From NCBI RefSeq assembly GCF_001638985.1, contig NW_017265136.1, positions 943,408 through 1,007,407 on the forward strand: DNA of 64,000 bases, written 5' to 3'. A program made the translations under genes and the position numbers. Positions 1-10,002 of the stretch are shown here, in pieces; position 1 is the stretch's first letter, and each line of letters begins with the position of its first letter. The DNA is from Phycomyces blakesleeanus NRRL 1555(-) (taxonomy: Eukaryota > Mucoromycota > Mucoromycetes > Mucorales > Phycomycetaceae). Under the pieces are notes generated by a model. The model ran no database searches and was not told where the DNA came from. It was given only the letters and a program-made list of their open reading frames with translations.

Positions 1-1378
1 TCTCTAAGATTGGATAAAATAAATTCAAATACAACAAAACCCTGTAAAAACTGGCATATCCATAAATTAAACAATGTAAAAACTGGCATATCCGTATAAT
101 CGATCTTTCATTTATCGTTCTTTTAATCAGAAAGCGGTAGGATATATTACAACAAAACATAATTCTGAGTTGCCGTTTTAGTGCATGTGGTAAAAACCCA
201 TATACAGAAAATGCAAACACATCCTACTATCCTGCTGTTCTGACCTTTTCCTATGTTCGAAAGTTGGTCTTACCACCTATGAGTAAGTCAGCTTCATACA
301 CTTGTAAAAACTATCTGATCACATTGTAAAACCTGGTCTTTTCACATAATTAATTACAGTTTTACACATAAAAAAACCGCACCTCTTTTCCAGTGGTTGT
401 TGTTAAATAGTATTAGTCATTATATTTTCAGCTTTTTATATCAAAAAATAATATTCCAAGGTCCACTAAATAAAGTAGTACAAATTGAACTCAAGGAGAT
501 AAAAAATAAATAGGACAATATATTACCTGCAGCCATAAATTTATTATAAACATTCTTTTTTAAAACAGATATCTTAATTCTCTCTCTTTCCATTTGGTGT
601 TTATATACCAAAACTCTTTATTTCTCTTCTTAAATCAGCAATAAATCTCATTCTCATGCTCACTTCAACAATTAAATATTACTCTGACAATGAAAACACT
701 GCTTAAAGCTCTACACCTCATGGATTTTTTTATTATTTCCAGATCACATTATGTTTCTGTATGTAAATAAAGCCTATACCTCGGAGTCATTGATATTAAT
801 CTCTAAATAATCTATAGTATTTTGAACAAAAGCTATAAATCTGAAAAGAAAACGTGACGATTCAACTCTCCACCTACAAAGAAACTACAAGATCAAACAT
901 CTATCTGTACAATAGGAACCAGTCTACACATATTCATAATGCTTTTAAGTGCATTTCACCGACCATACTTTTTCGAAATCCAACAGTAGAATTCACTCTA
1001 CTGACCACACAAAAACTTGCCAATTTTTATCTCAAATATCCAGTAATCTGATTGACTACCACAGCAATTGTATTTCTTATGAACCTGGTCCTACACAAGC
1101 ATCTAATACCATTACAAAAAATAATCCAAAAATGCTATATTTATTCAGCACCTGCTCCAACCATTTTACAATGTCAGAATCCTGATCTTCTTAATATCAA
1201 ACTCAACAACTCTTTGTAATCTGCACTCGAAACAAGTAAATGTCCAACAATCTGTTAAACAACTGAAAGCGGTCCAAGAATTATACTTTGCCCACAATAC
1301 TACCCGATCTCAATTTTGGAAACCCTCATGATACAAAATACCAAAAAAAAATCAAATATTACACACACAAAAACAGTA
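1..1378. other. AT-rich DNA with no recognisable gene
   Basis: I see no gene, RNA or mobile-element signature here. The short open frames at 854-1185 have no recognisable motif, no splice context and no homologue elsewhere in the window. Confidence 0.5.
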
Positions 1379-1614
1379 ACAAAAAATAGCACAAGCTCAT
1401 GACAAAAAAAAGAAATAAAAAAAGAGATGAAAAAAAAAAGAGATGAAAAAATAAAAAAAATAAAAAAAAAGAAATAAAAAAAAAAATAAAAAAAAAAAAA
1501 TAAAAAAAAAATAAAAAAAAGAAATAAAAAAAAGAAAAAAAAAGAAATAAAAAAAAGAAATAAAAAAAAAGAAATAAAAAAAAAAAAAAAAAAAGAGAAA
1601 TAAAAAAAAGAAAA
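1379..1614. repeat. A-rich low-complexity tract
   Basis: About 235 bp of almost pure A broken by G and T in an irregular AAAAGAAATAAAA pattern. It creates Phe/Ser/Leu-rich open frames on the minus strand that are artefacts of composition. Confidence 0.9.
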
Positions 1615-1707
1615 ATGTAATAGCAATTTTAAAAATAATTCTCCAAATAGTATAACTAGCATTTTTATTCATAAATTTTTATAATATACATAACCATTTT
1701 TTTGCAA

Positions 1708-1850
1708 ATAATTTCTGAAAAACTGAAAGTCTCAATAACTGAAAAAATGAAAGTCTCAATAACTGAAAAACTGAAAATCTTAATAACTGAAAATAAAATG
1801 GTATCTAACCGCAGAAATTTCTGAAAAACTGAAAATCTCAATAACTGAAT
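1708..1850. repeat. 24-bp tandem repeat
   Basis: Imperfect tandem copies of a roughly 24-bp unit containing CTGAAAAACTGAAARTCTCA. Three units are adjacent and a fourth follows after a diverged spacer. Coding potential is only apparent. Confidence 0.8.
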
Positions 1851-2152
1851 TTCGAGCTTTTCCTTGGCTCTATACAAAAAAAAACTTTCTTTTTTTTTAT
1901 TTTTTTTTTATCTTTTTTTTTGGTTGGGCAAACCCATGAGGAGAAATCCCACCCCTTCCTTCGAGACAGAGGACAGGACACCATCAAGGCTCTGGTAGCA
2001 CTGTAAATCGGCTAATAAAATAAATGTTCTTAAAAGTGTGAAGAAGCTTAATATGTAAACATTCATTATTCTTCAACACGTTCTTTATCCAAATATATTA
2101 AGACAACAGGACAAGACTATACCTTGGTAGAAACGTTTAAGTTATTAAAATA
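1851..2152. other. T-rich spacer with a small GC-richer patch
   Basis: T runs at about 1890-1920 are followed by a GC-richer stretch at 1921-2010 (CCCACCCCTTCCTTCGAGAC). A loosely similar phrase occurs at 49210-49250 upstream of the tRNA gene. No coding region is recognised. Confidence 0.4.
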
Positions 2153-3951
2153 TTTTTTTTTGGTATATATACCCCAGTGTCTTAATAAAAGTTTCTCAGT
2201 TATCTTTCTTCCTCGATTTTAACACCCTTTTTATTTTCAAAAAAAAATGCCTACTTCCAACAACTCCCTCGAATTTGTTATGGACAAGCACTGTGAAATG
2301 GTCAGTCACAGCAGTTCTGCAGACCAAACCCAGTTTTCTGGAATTTCTTTCGACCCCTTGTGCGATTTCAACCAAGAGATTGTTGGCAAAATGCATGGAG
2401 AAGTTGTACTCTGATCTGTGATAGATGTCTTTGTCAACCATGCCAATATGGAATGGACCCGTACCTCGGCCGGAAACCCAGCAGTCACAAACCTCCTCAG
2501 TCTCAAAAGTTTCCTGCCAACCGAAGTCAACGAGGCCACAACCAAGACAATTGTTGCACAGAAGCCGAAGACGAATCTGCCGGAGAAGGTCGATCCTGAT
2601 TCTGTTCCCACTGCAGAAAGCATAGGTCAAGGTTCGTACCAAAAGTACAACCAAAACCAGGTGAACAAGCTCTTCTCGTTGGTTTTCTCGGAAAACCAGA
2701 CTGCTGCTGCCGCTGCCAGGGAAACGGGGATCAATGTCCGGACTGCCCAGAACTATGTCAGGCTGGCCAGAGAGAAGATCCAGGCCGATTTTGATGCTGC
2801 CACAGTGAAGACTGATAAGTCCAATGGGCTGGAGACGATGGAGGTTGAGGAGGTTTCTGCGCCTAAAGAACAAAAACATGGCAACCAAAAGTTGTTCCAG
2901 GCGCACTCTGCTTTTTTTTGAAGTTTTTCGAAAATAAACCAGATGCTACCTTGGAACAAGCAAGGATAGCTGTCATGGAAGAGTTCTCTGGGCTGCAGAT
3001 TACCAAATCAGCAATCCAGAAGCACTTGGTGAAGAAGTTGGAGAAGCTGCCTGAGAAGAGAGACAACGTCAACACAATTGAGATGAGACGAGACCGCATT
3101 TTGGAGTGGCAACAACTTGCGGATTTCAACTATCTGTTGAACTGTGTGTTCATCGATGAAGCAGGCTTCAACATGCACATCAAGAGAACTTTTGGCCGTT
3201 CCGTCAGTGGCACCCCGGCTAAGACAACTGTCCCGATGCAGAGAGGTGTGTCCATCACCATCCTTGGTGCAATGCGCAAGAGAGGGATTGTCAGCCTCTC
3301 GTTGAAGAAACCCACTGCTGTTGCAACCAAGAAGAAGAGAAAGTTGGACATCTACACCAACGTTGAGGTGAACGGCCAAATTGGCACCAGAACCCAGCAC
3401 TACCTCAACTTTCTTAGTCATACAATGGACGTTCTGGACAGCCAGGGTATGCAAGGACGTTATCTCATCATGGATAACGCTCCTATCCATAAGGCCGATG
3501 AGGTGAAAGACTTTATTTCTTCCCGTGGATACAAGTGTGCATATCTTCCTGTGTATTCACCTTTCCTGAATCCAATTGAGGAAATGTGGTCCAAGATCAA
3601 GTTTGGTGTCCGCAGAGAAGAGATTACAGAGTCAGACGGGCTCATCTTAAGGATTACAGAATCAGCTAAGACTGTCACTCTTTCGGACTGTTTGGGTTGG
3701 ATTAACCATGTCATTTCATTCTTTCCTTGCTGTTTGAACAGAGAGCGAAAGCTTTAAGTATGTCTTTTATGTCTATTTAAGCTCTTTACACTCTATGTCT
3801 TTTTTTATTTTATTTTTATTTGTTTTACTGCTTTATGCTTTTCTTTTTTTATTACTGTATATTTCATTATATCTTACTTCTTATTATGTGTTCTATTTCT
3901 CTATCAACTAATTATGCCTAATAAAAATATCCATGTTTTATGCCAAAAAAA
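2153..3951 (+). mobile_element. Tc1/mariner-type element J (candidate limits)
   Basis: The segment encloses a Tc1/mariner-type DDE transposase. The proposed ends are a short inverted pair, TTTTTTTTTGGTATA at 2153 and the complement of TATGCCAAAAAAA at 3939-3951, each bounded by TA (2151-2152 and 3952-3953). Because the termini are A/T-rich and the right one runs into a tandem repeat that also contains TA, these limits are tentative. The transposase inside is secure. Confidence 0.45.
2247..3757 (+). pseudogene. Tc1/mariner-type DDE transposase, one nonsense codon and one frameshift
   Basis: A transposase of about 500 codons. The frame opens at ATG 2247, has an in-frame TGA at 2412-2414 and then runs to 2921 in the same frame. 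This part carries a helix-turn-helix (QTAAAAARETGINVRTAQNY) that would bind the element ends. At the eight-T run 2912-2919 the frame shifts, and the catalytic half continues to TAA at 3757. The catalytic motifs are visible: FIDEAGF (first D), IMDNAPIH (second D), and NPIEEMWSKIK (third acid). In this family the enzyme cuts and pastes at TA dinucleotides. With only two lesions the copy looks young. The frameshift lies in a homopolymer, so a sequencing error or slippage is possible. The window alone cannot separate these. Confidence 0.85.
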
Positions 3952-4077
3952 TACGACGTTTACAAAAAAAAATACTACAGTTATATAAAAAAATACAACG
4001 TTTACAAAAAAAAATACTATGGTTATATAAAAAAAATACAACATTTACAAAAAAAAATACTACGGTTATATAAAAAA
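3943..4077. repeat. 42-bp tandem repeat, three copies
   Basis: Three consecutive 42-43 bp units built from AAAAAAATACRACGTTTAC and a tail of AAAAAAAAATACTACAGT and TATAT. The apparent lysine/tyrosine-rich open frame at 3940-4131 is just this repeat. Confidence 0.85.
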
Positions 4078-4140
4078 ATTGTAAGCCATAAGGATAAAAA
4101 ATTTGAGTGCCATGTACCCTTCTGCCAATAGTAAAAGGGG

Positions 4141-4283
4141 GGGAGCAAATTCAGATTGCAATGGGAGCAAATTCAGTTGGCAATGGATGCAAATTCAATT
4201 TCTATGGAAGCTAATCAGATGTTAATGGGTTCTAATTAGATGGAAACGGATGCTAATTAGATGGAAATGGGCGCCAATTGAAT
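4141..4283. repeat. About 25-bp tandem repeat
   Basis: Diverging copies of a unit of about 25 bp (GGGAGCAAATTCAGWTKGCAAT) that drift towards GCTAATTAGATGG at the right end. Confidence 0.75.
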
Positions 4284-4289
4284 GGATAA

Positions 4290-4415
4290 AACCAGTATCA
4301 TCAGCTTATATATATATCAGATTGGCTGTCATCAGCTTGTATATGTATGAGATAGACTGTAAATATCTTATATACATATAAGATTAGCTGTTAATAACAT
4401 ATATATATCAGATTG
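4290..4415. repeat. AT minisatellite fragment, related to 59395-60655
   Basis: Several copies of a 31-bp-like unit with the phrases CAGATTGGCTGTCATCAGCT and TATATATATCAG. It is the same family as the long array at 59395-60655. It ends exactly where the Merlin-associated sequence begins. Confidence 0.75.
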
Positions 4416-4471
4416 GGATTTCTGAAGGTTTATGGGTTTTAAAGCTCCGAATTCAAACTCCGCCCTTTGCT

Positions 4472-4524
4472 TACAGTGTTTTAAAGCAATCTGTAGATCA
4501 CGAGTTCAATTCTCACAAAAGACA
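4472..4524 (+). repeat. tRNA 3'-half-like sequence (also at 56581-56633)
   Basis: The stretch contains a B-box-like GAGTTCAATTCTC in a T-arm setting, followed by AAAAGACA like a tRNA acceptor end. No convincing 5' half, D arm or A box pairs with it. The same phrase recurs at 56581-56633 at the same place in the second Merlin copy. A tRNA-derived fragment carried by the repeat is a plausible reading, not a functional tRNA. Confidence 0.35.
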
Positions 4525-4891
4525 TATAAATATTTAGTGAAACATAACATATTTAAATCATTATTATTAATTATTTTAAAGTTTGTTTTCTCTATCAATT
4601 TTGCGACGTCTTGTGACGTGCATATACTTAAAACAATGCCGTGAATGTAAGCTATATAGATACAGTTGGAGCATCACATAACATCACAAATTGATAGAGG
4701 AAATATAATTATAAAATTTATAGTATCTATTTTAAGTATTATAATCCTATAAATAATATAGTTTTTGTGGCTTAGTCACGTGCTACGTCACAGAAAAGTT
4801 TTTTTGACGGCTTTTATTTTGTTTAAATATTATGTTTATTTGTTTTTTTTGCTTTCTTTTCTTTTATTTCTACTTTATTTATTTTCAAATA

Positions 4892-5265
4892 GATAATCAA
4901 TCTTCTTTATCAGTTCATTCATTATCTATTCCTCCTTTGAGCTATGTTATGACATCAATATATACATCTGAAGTTGCAAAACGGTAAGTAAAAAAGTTAT
5001 TTTTTATTATTATATATTAATATTTAATATATATAAAGATATTTGATTGCACAGGGTGCTTTATATCCAAGAAATCATATTATTTTTACTTGTTCTGGTG
5101 GCAGTTCTATGAACTATGTATTTGAAAAAGACAGAGGCTACAGTTACAGATACAGTGGAGTAAACAGCATGGGAGCAACATATTGTAAAAGAGAAAAAAA
5201 ATCTGAAAGATTAGATTCTTTCTTTGCACAAAGACATCTTTTTTATGATGTTGTTATGCAAGGAA
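4892..5265 (+). pseudogene. Merlin transposase N-terminal fragment
   Basis: Exon 1 (4892-4981) begins with ATA where the second copy has ATG (57537), so the start codon is lost. An intron of about 73 bp follows, and exon 2 (from about 5055) encodes the phrases SGVNSMGATYCKRE and FFAQRHLFYDVVMQGI shared with the copy at 57700-57910. The reading frame ends where Tc1-a begins. The catalytic part is absent. Confidence 0.75.
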
Positions 5266-5267
5266 TA

Positions 5268-6502
5268 CAGTCTCATCAATTAAATGAAAGAAAATTTTAG
5301 CTTCTACCAAAGTGAAAAAATAATATCCTTAACTTTCTGTTCATTGTTTGTCTACTTTTACTTAAGAAACCACTTTCAAAATCATTAGAATAAGAATATA
5401 TAATCTTTAAATATTAAGAAAAATAATTTTTATTGAAAGTTTAATATTTAGTAACATCACTGCAAACTTTCTTCATATGGGCTATGCGAGTTGGCATAGA
5501 CATGCAGTAGGCCTTGCATACTGCAACCTGTATTTTCTTCCATTCTTCAAGGATAGCCTTGTCTAGTTCCTTAATAGTTCTTGGAGCTAGTACTCTTGCC
5601 CTTACCATCCGACCCAAATGAGCCCATAGGTTTTCAATAGGACCAAGATGTGAGCTATTCAGTAGCCATTCCATTATTGGTACATTATGGGTCTTTTTTC
5701 AGTTCTCAACAAGTTTTGACTTATGACAAGGAGTATTGTCTTCTTGATAAATAAACTCCCCGTCATGTCTTTCACTTAGGCGACCATAAAATGAGAGCAA
5801 CTTTCTTTCCAAAAGGTTTATATAGCCAAATTGGTCAAGGCTATTAATAATCGTTTTTAGTAGGCCTACTCCTTCTGCCCACACACAGCCCCAAACCATC
5901 ACTGAACCATCTCCAAACTGTACTCTAGGCATAATACAATCAGACTTGAACTTCTCCAGAGGAAAGCGCCAAATTCTAAGGTTTCCATCCTTTGGGAAAA
6001 CCATAAAGCAAGACTCATCACTCCAAATCACACGATCCCATCTTTGATTGGTTTCTTTGCAACTTTTAGCAAACAACAATCGCTTCTTTTTATGTGTTCT
6101 GGATAGCCTTGGCTTAAACACAGGATGGCAAGACGTTCTGATTTTATGAATAGTTTTGCGGATGGTATTCTTGCAAATGTACTTGCTAATCATGAGTCTC
6201 ATGGCGTTTGTGAGTTCTCCAAGTGTGGCATTACGATTTTTTTTTATTTCGTTTTTAAGCTAGCATAAATCTCTCTCACCCAAAATTGATGGACGTCCTT
6301 GGCATTTTTCTGTTAATGGCGTGCCATTCTGTTCCCATCTTTGAACTGTGCTATGTATAGTTGTCATGGATATGCCTGTCTTCTCCCAAATGGCAGTCAA
6401 TGAAATCTTATGGAGAGCACCACCAATAATATGTCCTTTTTCATAATCTGAAAGATCTTTTTGTTTCTTAGAAATACTTTTATTGATTTGCTGAGACATT
6501 AT
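5268..6502 (-). mobile_element. Tc1-type element Tc1-a, missing its promoter-side end
   Basis: The left end CAGTCTCATCAATTAAATG starts at 5268 directly after TA (5266-5267) inside the Merlin transposase, as expected for Tc1 insertion. On the other side the element stops three bases upstream of its transposase start codon, where the CACTGG end of CACTA copy A begins. No matching right terminal repeat is seen. Confidence 0.75.
5441..6499 (-). pseudogene. Tc1 transposase, degraded
   Basis: Read on the minus strand from ATG at 6499 (MSQQINKSISKKQKDLSDYE). The N-terminal part (6499-6260) has the paired-like helix-turn-helix with GISMTTIHSTVQRW and the GRPSILGERD linker. The middle part (6202-5699) holds WSDESCF (first catalytic D), the GSVMVWGC block and QEDNTPCHKS (second D). 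The last part (5674-5441) holds LGPIENLW (third acid). Stops or frame changes separate the three parts, so it is inactive. Tc1 transposases are about 340 aa, which matches the total span. The gene lies inside Tc1-a with the expected polarity. Confidence 0.88.
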
Positions 6503-6569
6503 CACTGGAAAAATAAGGACAATTAACATATTGTCCAGGTAGTCGGATCATAGTGGATATGTCAGGATT

Positions 6570-6636
6570 TTTTTTCATCTCAGCAGTTTTTTTTCATCAA
6601 GTTGGGGGTGTAGTTTTGATGTATTCTATTGGCTTA
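6570..6636 (+). promoter_or_regulatory. Conserved 5' region of the CACTA transposase gene
   Basis: TTTTTCATCTCAGC followed about 50 bp later by TTCTATTGGCT, an inverted CCAAT box. The same pair at the same spacing occurs upstream of copy B (39261-39330) and copy C (61468-61537), in sequence that is otherwise poorly conserved. It probably forms the core of the gene 1 promoter. Confidence 0.55.
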
Positions 6637-6758
6637 AATAAAAATAAAATAAAAATAAAATAAAAAATACGTTTTGGTTTACTATAAAACCGTATCAAAT
6701 GAAATATTTGTAGCACTCTTGTTTCCTTTTTTATTTTATAATTCAAAATACATACACT

Positions 6759-9700
6759 ATGTTTCCTTCTATTCAAATGCACAACACTGATTGCCACTGC
6801 ACCAGATGCAATAATAATGATCAAGGAGTTTCCCGAGTATCGAGATGTACTGCTCAGCATCATAATAAAAGAGCTAGATTTGAAGGTACTGAGATATTCA
6901 AGAGTTGTATAATTTATTCAGTGCTGTTATCTGTCTACCGAGTAATAATCGCTTTTATTTTTATTTTTTATTATTTTAAAAAACATAGCTGAAAAGAGAA
7001 GCATGGAAGTAGATACTGAAAGTAAGACATTTTTTATATGAAACGCAGAAGAAAAACTAATAATAAACTATTATATTCCATATTTGTAGTAATCCCGATG
7101 TATCAATCCGATTCTGTGGAAGCAATGGACGGTCAGGCCAACTCACCTATTTCGGATGCCGTCTCAACGTTTGACAATGACGTCTTTGTTGGTAATGACT
7201 ACAATGGTGCTGAGTCTGACACGACCAATGACAATGACAGTGATGACAATGACGAAGAAGACACTGCCAAGATTTATGTTGAAGAGTTTAACAATGAGGG
7301 TCAGTTTTAAATACATAAAAAAAAACTAAAAAAAATGTGTGTTAATTTTTTTTTTAAAAAAAAGACCCTTTTGCTGCTTCTGGTATGCCCGAGAATCCAG
7401 TGCACAGATTTATTGCTACTTTTACAGTACTGTTTGCATCTCGTTACGTGGTCAATAAGGGTTCTGTTGTCTTGATTGAGTTCATCAACGAGCTCTTGAA
7501 GATTTATGGACAAGATTTCCAACTTCCCGAAAGTCTGGCTGGGCTACATAAAATGACTGGCTTTTCGTCTATCACCAAAGGCATCAAGCGATTTGTGTCA
7601 TGTCCAAACTGCCATTGCATCTATGAAGAAAACATGTCTGTACCTCCCCATTGTGTTTTCACAAATGTTGGTGCACGCTCTCCTTGTGGTTGTAAGTTGA
7701 TGAAAGAGTCAACTTCAGGTGCACTGGTATCAAAGCGAGCATACTTGTACCAGTCCCTCAAGCAAGCTTTGTCTGTTCTTTTCCTTCGTCCTGGTTTTGA
7801 AGAGCAAATCCGTCACTGGAACACGGAGCTTAAGATTGTCGATACTATGTGCGACGTATATGATGGAGCAATGTGGAAAGAGCTGAAGGATGCAAGTGGT
7901 GTCTCGTTTGTTGCTTGTCCTCGCTCATTGATGTTGACACTCAACATAGACTGGTTCCAGCCGTTCAATGGAGTTAGTTACTCTTCTGGTGCAATTTACT
8001 TGGTTGTAAATAATCTGCCTCGAGAGGTACGGTTCAAGCCTGAGAACACAATTCTGGTTGGTTTGATGCCTGGTCCCAAGGAGCCAAGATGCGAGGAGAT
8101 AAATAACTATCTCAAGCCCATGGTAGACGAGATGAAGCAGTTGTATGTTGGAATGTGAGTCCCGACCTACGAGTGCCCTTCTGGTGCTAATGTCCGTGCT
8201 GCCTTGCTGATGGTTGCGTGTGACATCCCTGCTGCCAGGAAAACAAGTGGATTTACAGCCCACAATAGTACATGTGCGTGCTACAAGTGTACAACCCAGT
8301 TCCCCAGATTGCCCAACACAAATCAGGTGGACTTCAGTGGATTCGATTATTCGCTTTGGAATATTCGTAGCGGTGTAGAGAACAGGTTGCATGCTGAGGA
8401 GTGGAAGAGTGCGAGTACACCCTCAGAAAGGCACCAGCTGGAGGTCGAATATGGTGTTCGATGGTCGCAGTTGCAACGCCTTGGATACTTTGATCTAGTA
8501 CGTGGAACGATCATTGATCCCATGCATAATTTATTCCTGGGGACGCCCAAGAGAATGATGGACCGGTGGGTCGATAAGAAAACGATTGGAGCCAAAGAGT
8601 TTGCTGCCATGGAAAAAATCGCAGAGACAATGGTTCTTCCGAGGGATTATACAAAGCTGACATCGAAGATTGGAAAAGGCTTTCCTTACATGAAAGCCGA
8701 CGACTGGAAATCCTGGGTACTGGTGTATTCTCCTGTTCTGCTGCATGGTGTTCTACCATTTGAAATGTACAACAACTGGATGAATTTCGTCCGTGCATGC
8801 CGCTATCTTATCAAGCCAAGCATCACATTTGATGAAGTGAACAGCGCCCACAACTATCTGGAAATGTTTTGCAAAAAGGCTACCAAACTCTACACTCCCA
8901 CCATCCTCACCTGCAACATGCACCTGCACCTCCACCTTCACGAGACCATTCGTGATTTTGGACCCGTGTACGGTTACTGGCTCTTTGGGTTTGAGAGATA
9001 CAATGGCCTGTTGAAGCATATAAAGACAAACGGAAAAGATAGTTTTGAGGCAACATATATGAGAAGTTTTGTTCAAAACGCATTCAAGGGTGACTATGCC
9101 AATGCTGTTCTGAAAAGTTCTAGCCACGTCCCCTTTTTCAACATTCTCTCAAAGCTTTCTCCGAAATTCACACCTACCACCACAGTCATTACTCTCTCCT
9201 CCCGTCCATTCCGATTGCAATCATTCTTACTAGCATCGTCCAACCCACATCTTCCTCCAAAGGGTAACGAACCTCTCCCTCCTTCGACTTTTCCTCTTCA
9301 GCTAAAAAAATCATCACTGATGGATGAAACCGACTATGCCCATCTGCTTCAGCACTACAAAACATCCTATGATCTTCCCGACCTTGTCAGTTACCAATAT
9401 GCCACGCTCACAAACTCCTTTGTTGACAATGAAATCACAAAGTTGAAGTTCATTGACTTACTTGGTCAACAGTACCGTGGTAAAAACGGTTCAGCTAGTT
9501 GTGGTTCTCTTGTCCACGTAATGTTTGTTGGTAGTGACGGTAGAAATACCCTAGCCTATGCTGGACAAATACAGTATCTCTTCACACACTCCTTTACACA
9601 CCCTTCTAACAGCAATCTCCACCTGACTCGCATGGTTCATGATCATCAACATGTATTCGCATATATCAAGTGGTTTAATACTTCCTCTGATAGATTGCGT

Positions 9701-9868
9701 GAGGATGACGGTCTTGAGTTTTGTCTCCCCACCTTCTCCCCCGATAGTCGCCATTGCATTGTACCTGTGCACCGCATCTTTTTAGAGATTGCTACAGCCA
9801 GGATTACTACAAGTAGAAATGTTAGTAAGATGTTAGTAATTGCTTTGCCAAAAAAGCTTTATGCTTAA
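6759..9868 (+). pseudogene. CACTA/Tnp2-like transposase (gene 1, copy A), one TGA nonsense codon
   Basis: Four exons by comparison with copies B and C: 6759-6903, 6989-7021, 7090-7299, 7365-9868. The joined frame gives 963 aa, interrupted only by TGA at 8156-8158. Exon 1 encodes a Cys/His cluster (CHCTRC ... QHHNKRA). Exon 3 is acidic. Exon 4 is the catalytic body: a CPNC zinc-like pair, LNIDWFQPF (first acid), LVGLMPGPKE, CACYKC, IDPMHNLFLG (second acid), MHLHLHLH and GFERYNGLLK (third acid). The C-terminus is ALPKKLYA. Tnp2-type enzymes cut CACTA ends and join them to a 3-bp target. The mutation also makes the sequence GTGAGT, but homology continues straight through, so it is not an intron. 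A full-length product would need readthrough. Confidence 0.88.
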
Positions 9869-10002
9869 AATAAAAAAAAACCCCCACTTGAATTTCCTTT
9901 TCTTATACAAAAAAAAACAGAACAAATTCCCTATATATATTGATAGTATTGTGTATGTAAAAAGTAATACGTAGATAAAAAGAGAGAAACATTTTTTTTT
10001 AT

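Larger units (their letters stand above)
4419..5267 (+). mobile_element. Merlin-type element, left part (copy 1)
   Basis: From GATTTCTGAAGGTTTATGG (4419) through the transposase exons this segment matches the second copy, whose pieces lie at 49577-49639, 56578-56637 and 57171-57910. The copy is cut at 5266-5267 by a Tc1 element inserted at a TA: the Merlin frame reads VVMQGI and then switches abruptly. The right half is not in the window. A conserved TTAGTCACGTGC motif (about 4772) lies in the presumed promoter of both copies. Confidence 0.75.

Noticed and set aside
1300..1672. Phe/Leu/Ser-rich minus-strand open frames
   Set aside because: They are the complement of an A-rich low-complexity tract and have no protein-like composition.
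2196..2906. Long minus-strand open frame of 236 codons
   Set aside because: It is antisense to the J transposase, whose plus-strand reading has the helix-turn-helix and DDE motifs.
8156..8161. GTGAGT as an authentic intron start in the copy A transposase
   Set aside because: Homology to copies B and C continues directly after it (VPTYECPSG against IPTFECPSG), so no intron is needed; kept only as a possible cryptic site.
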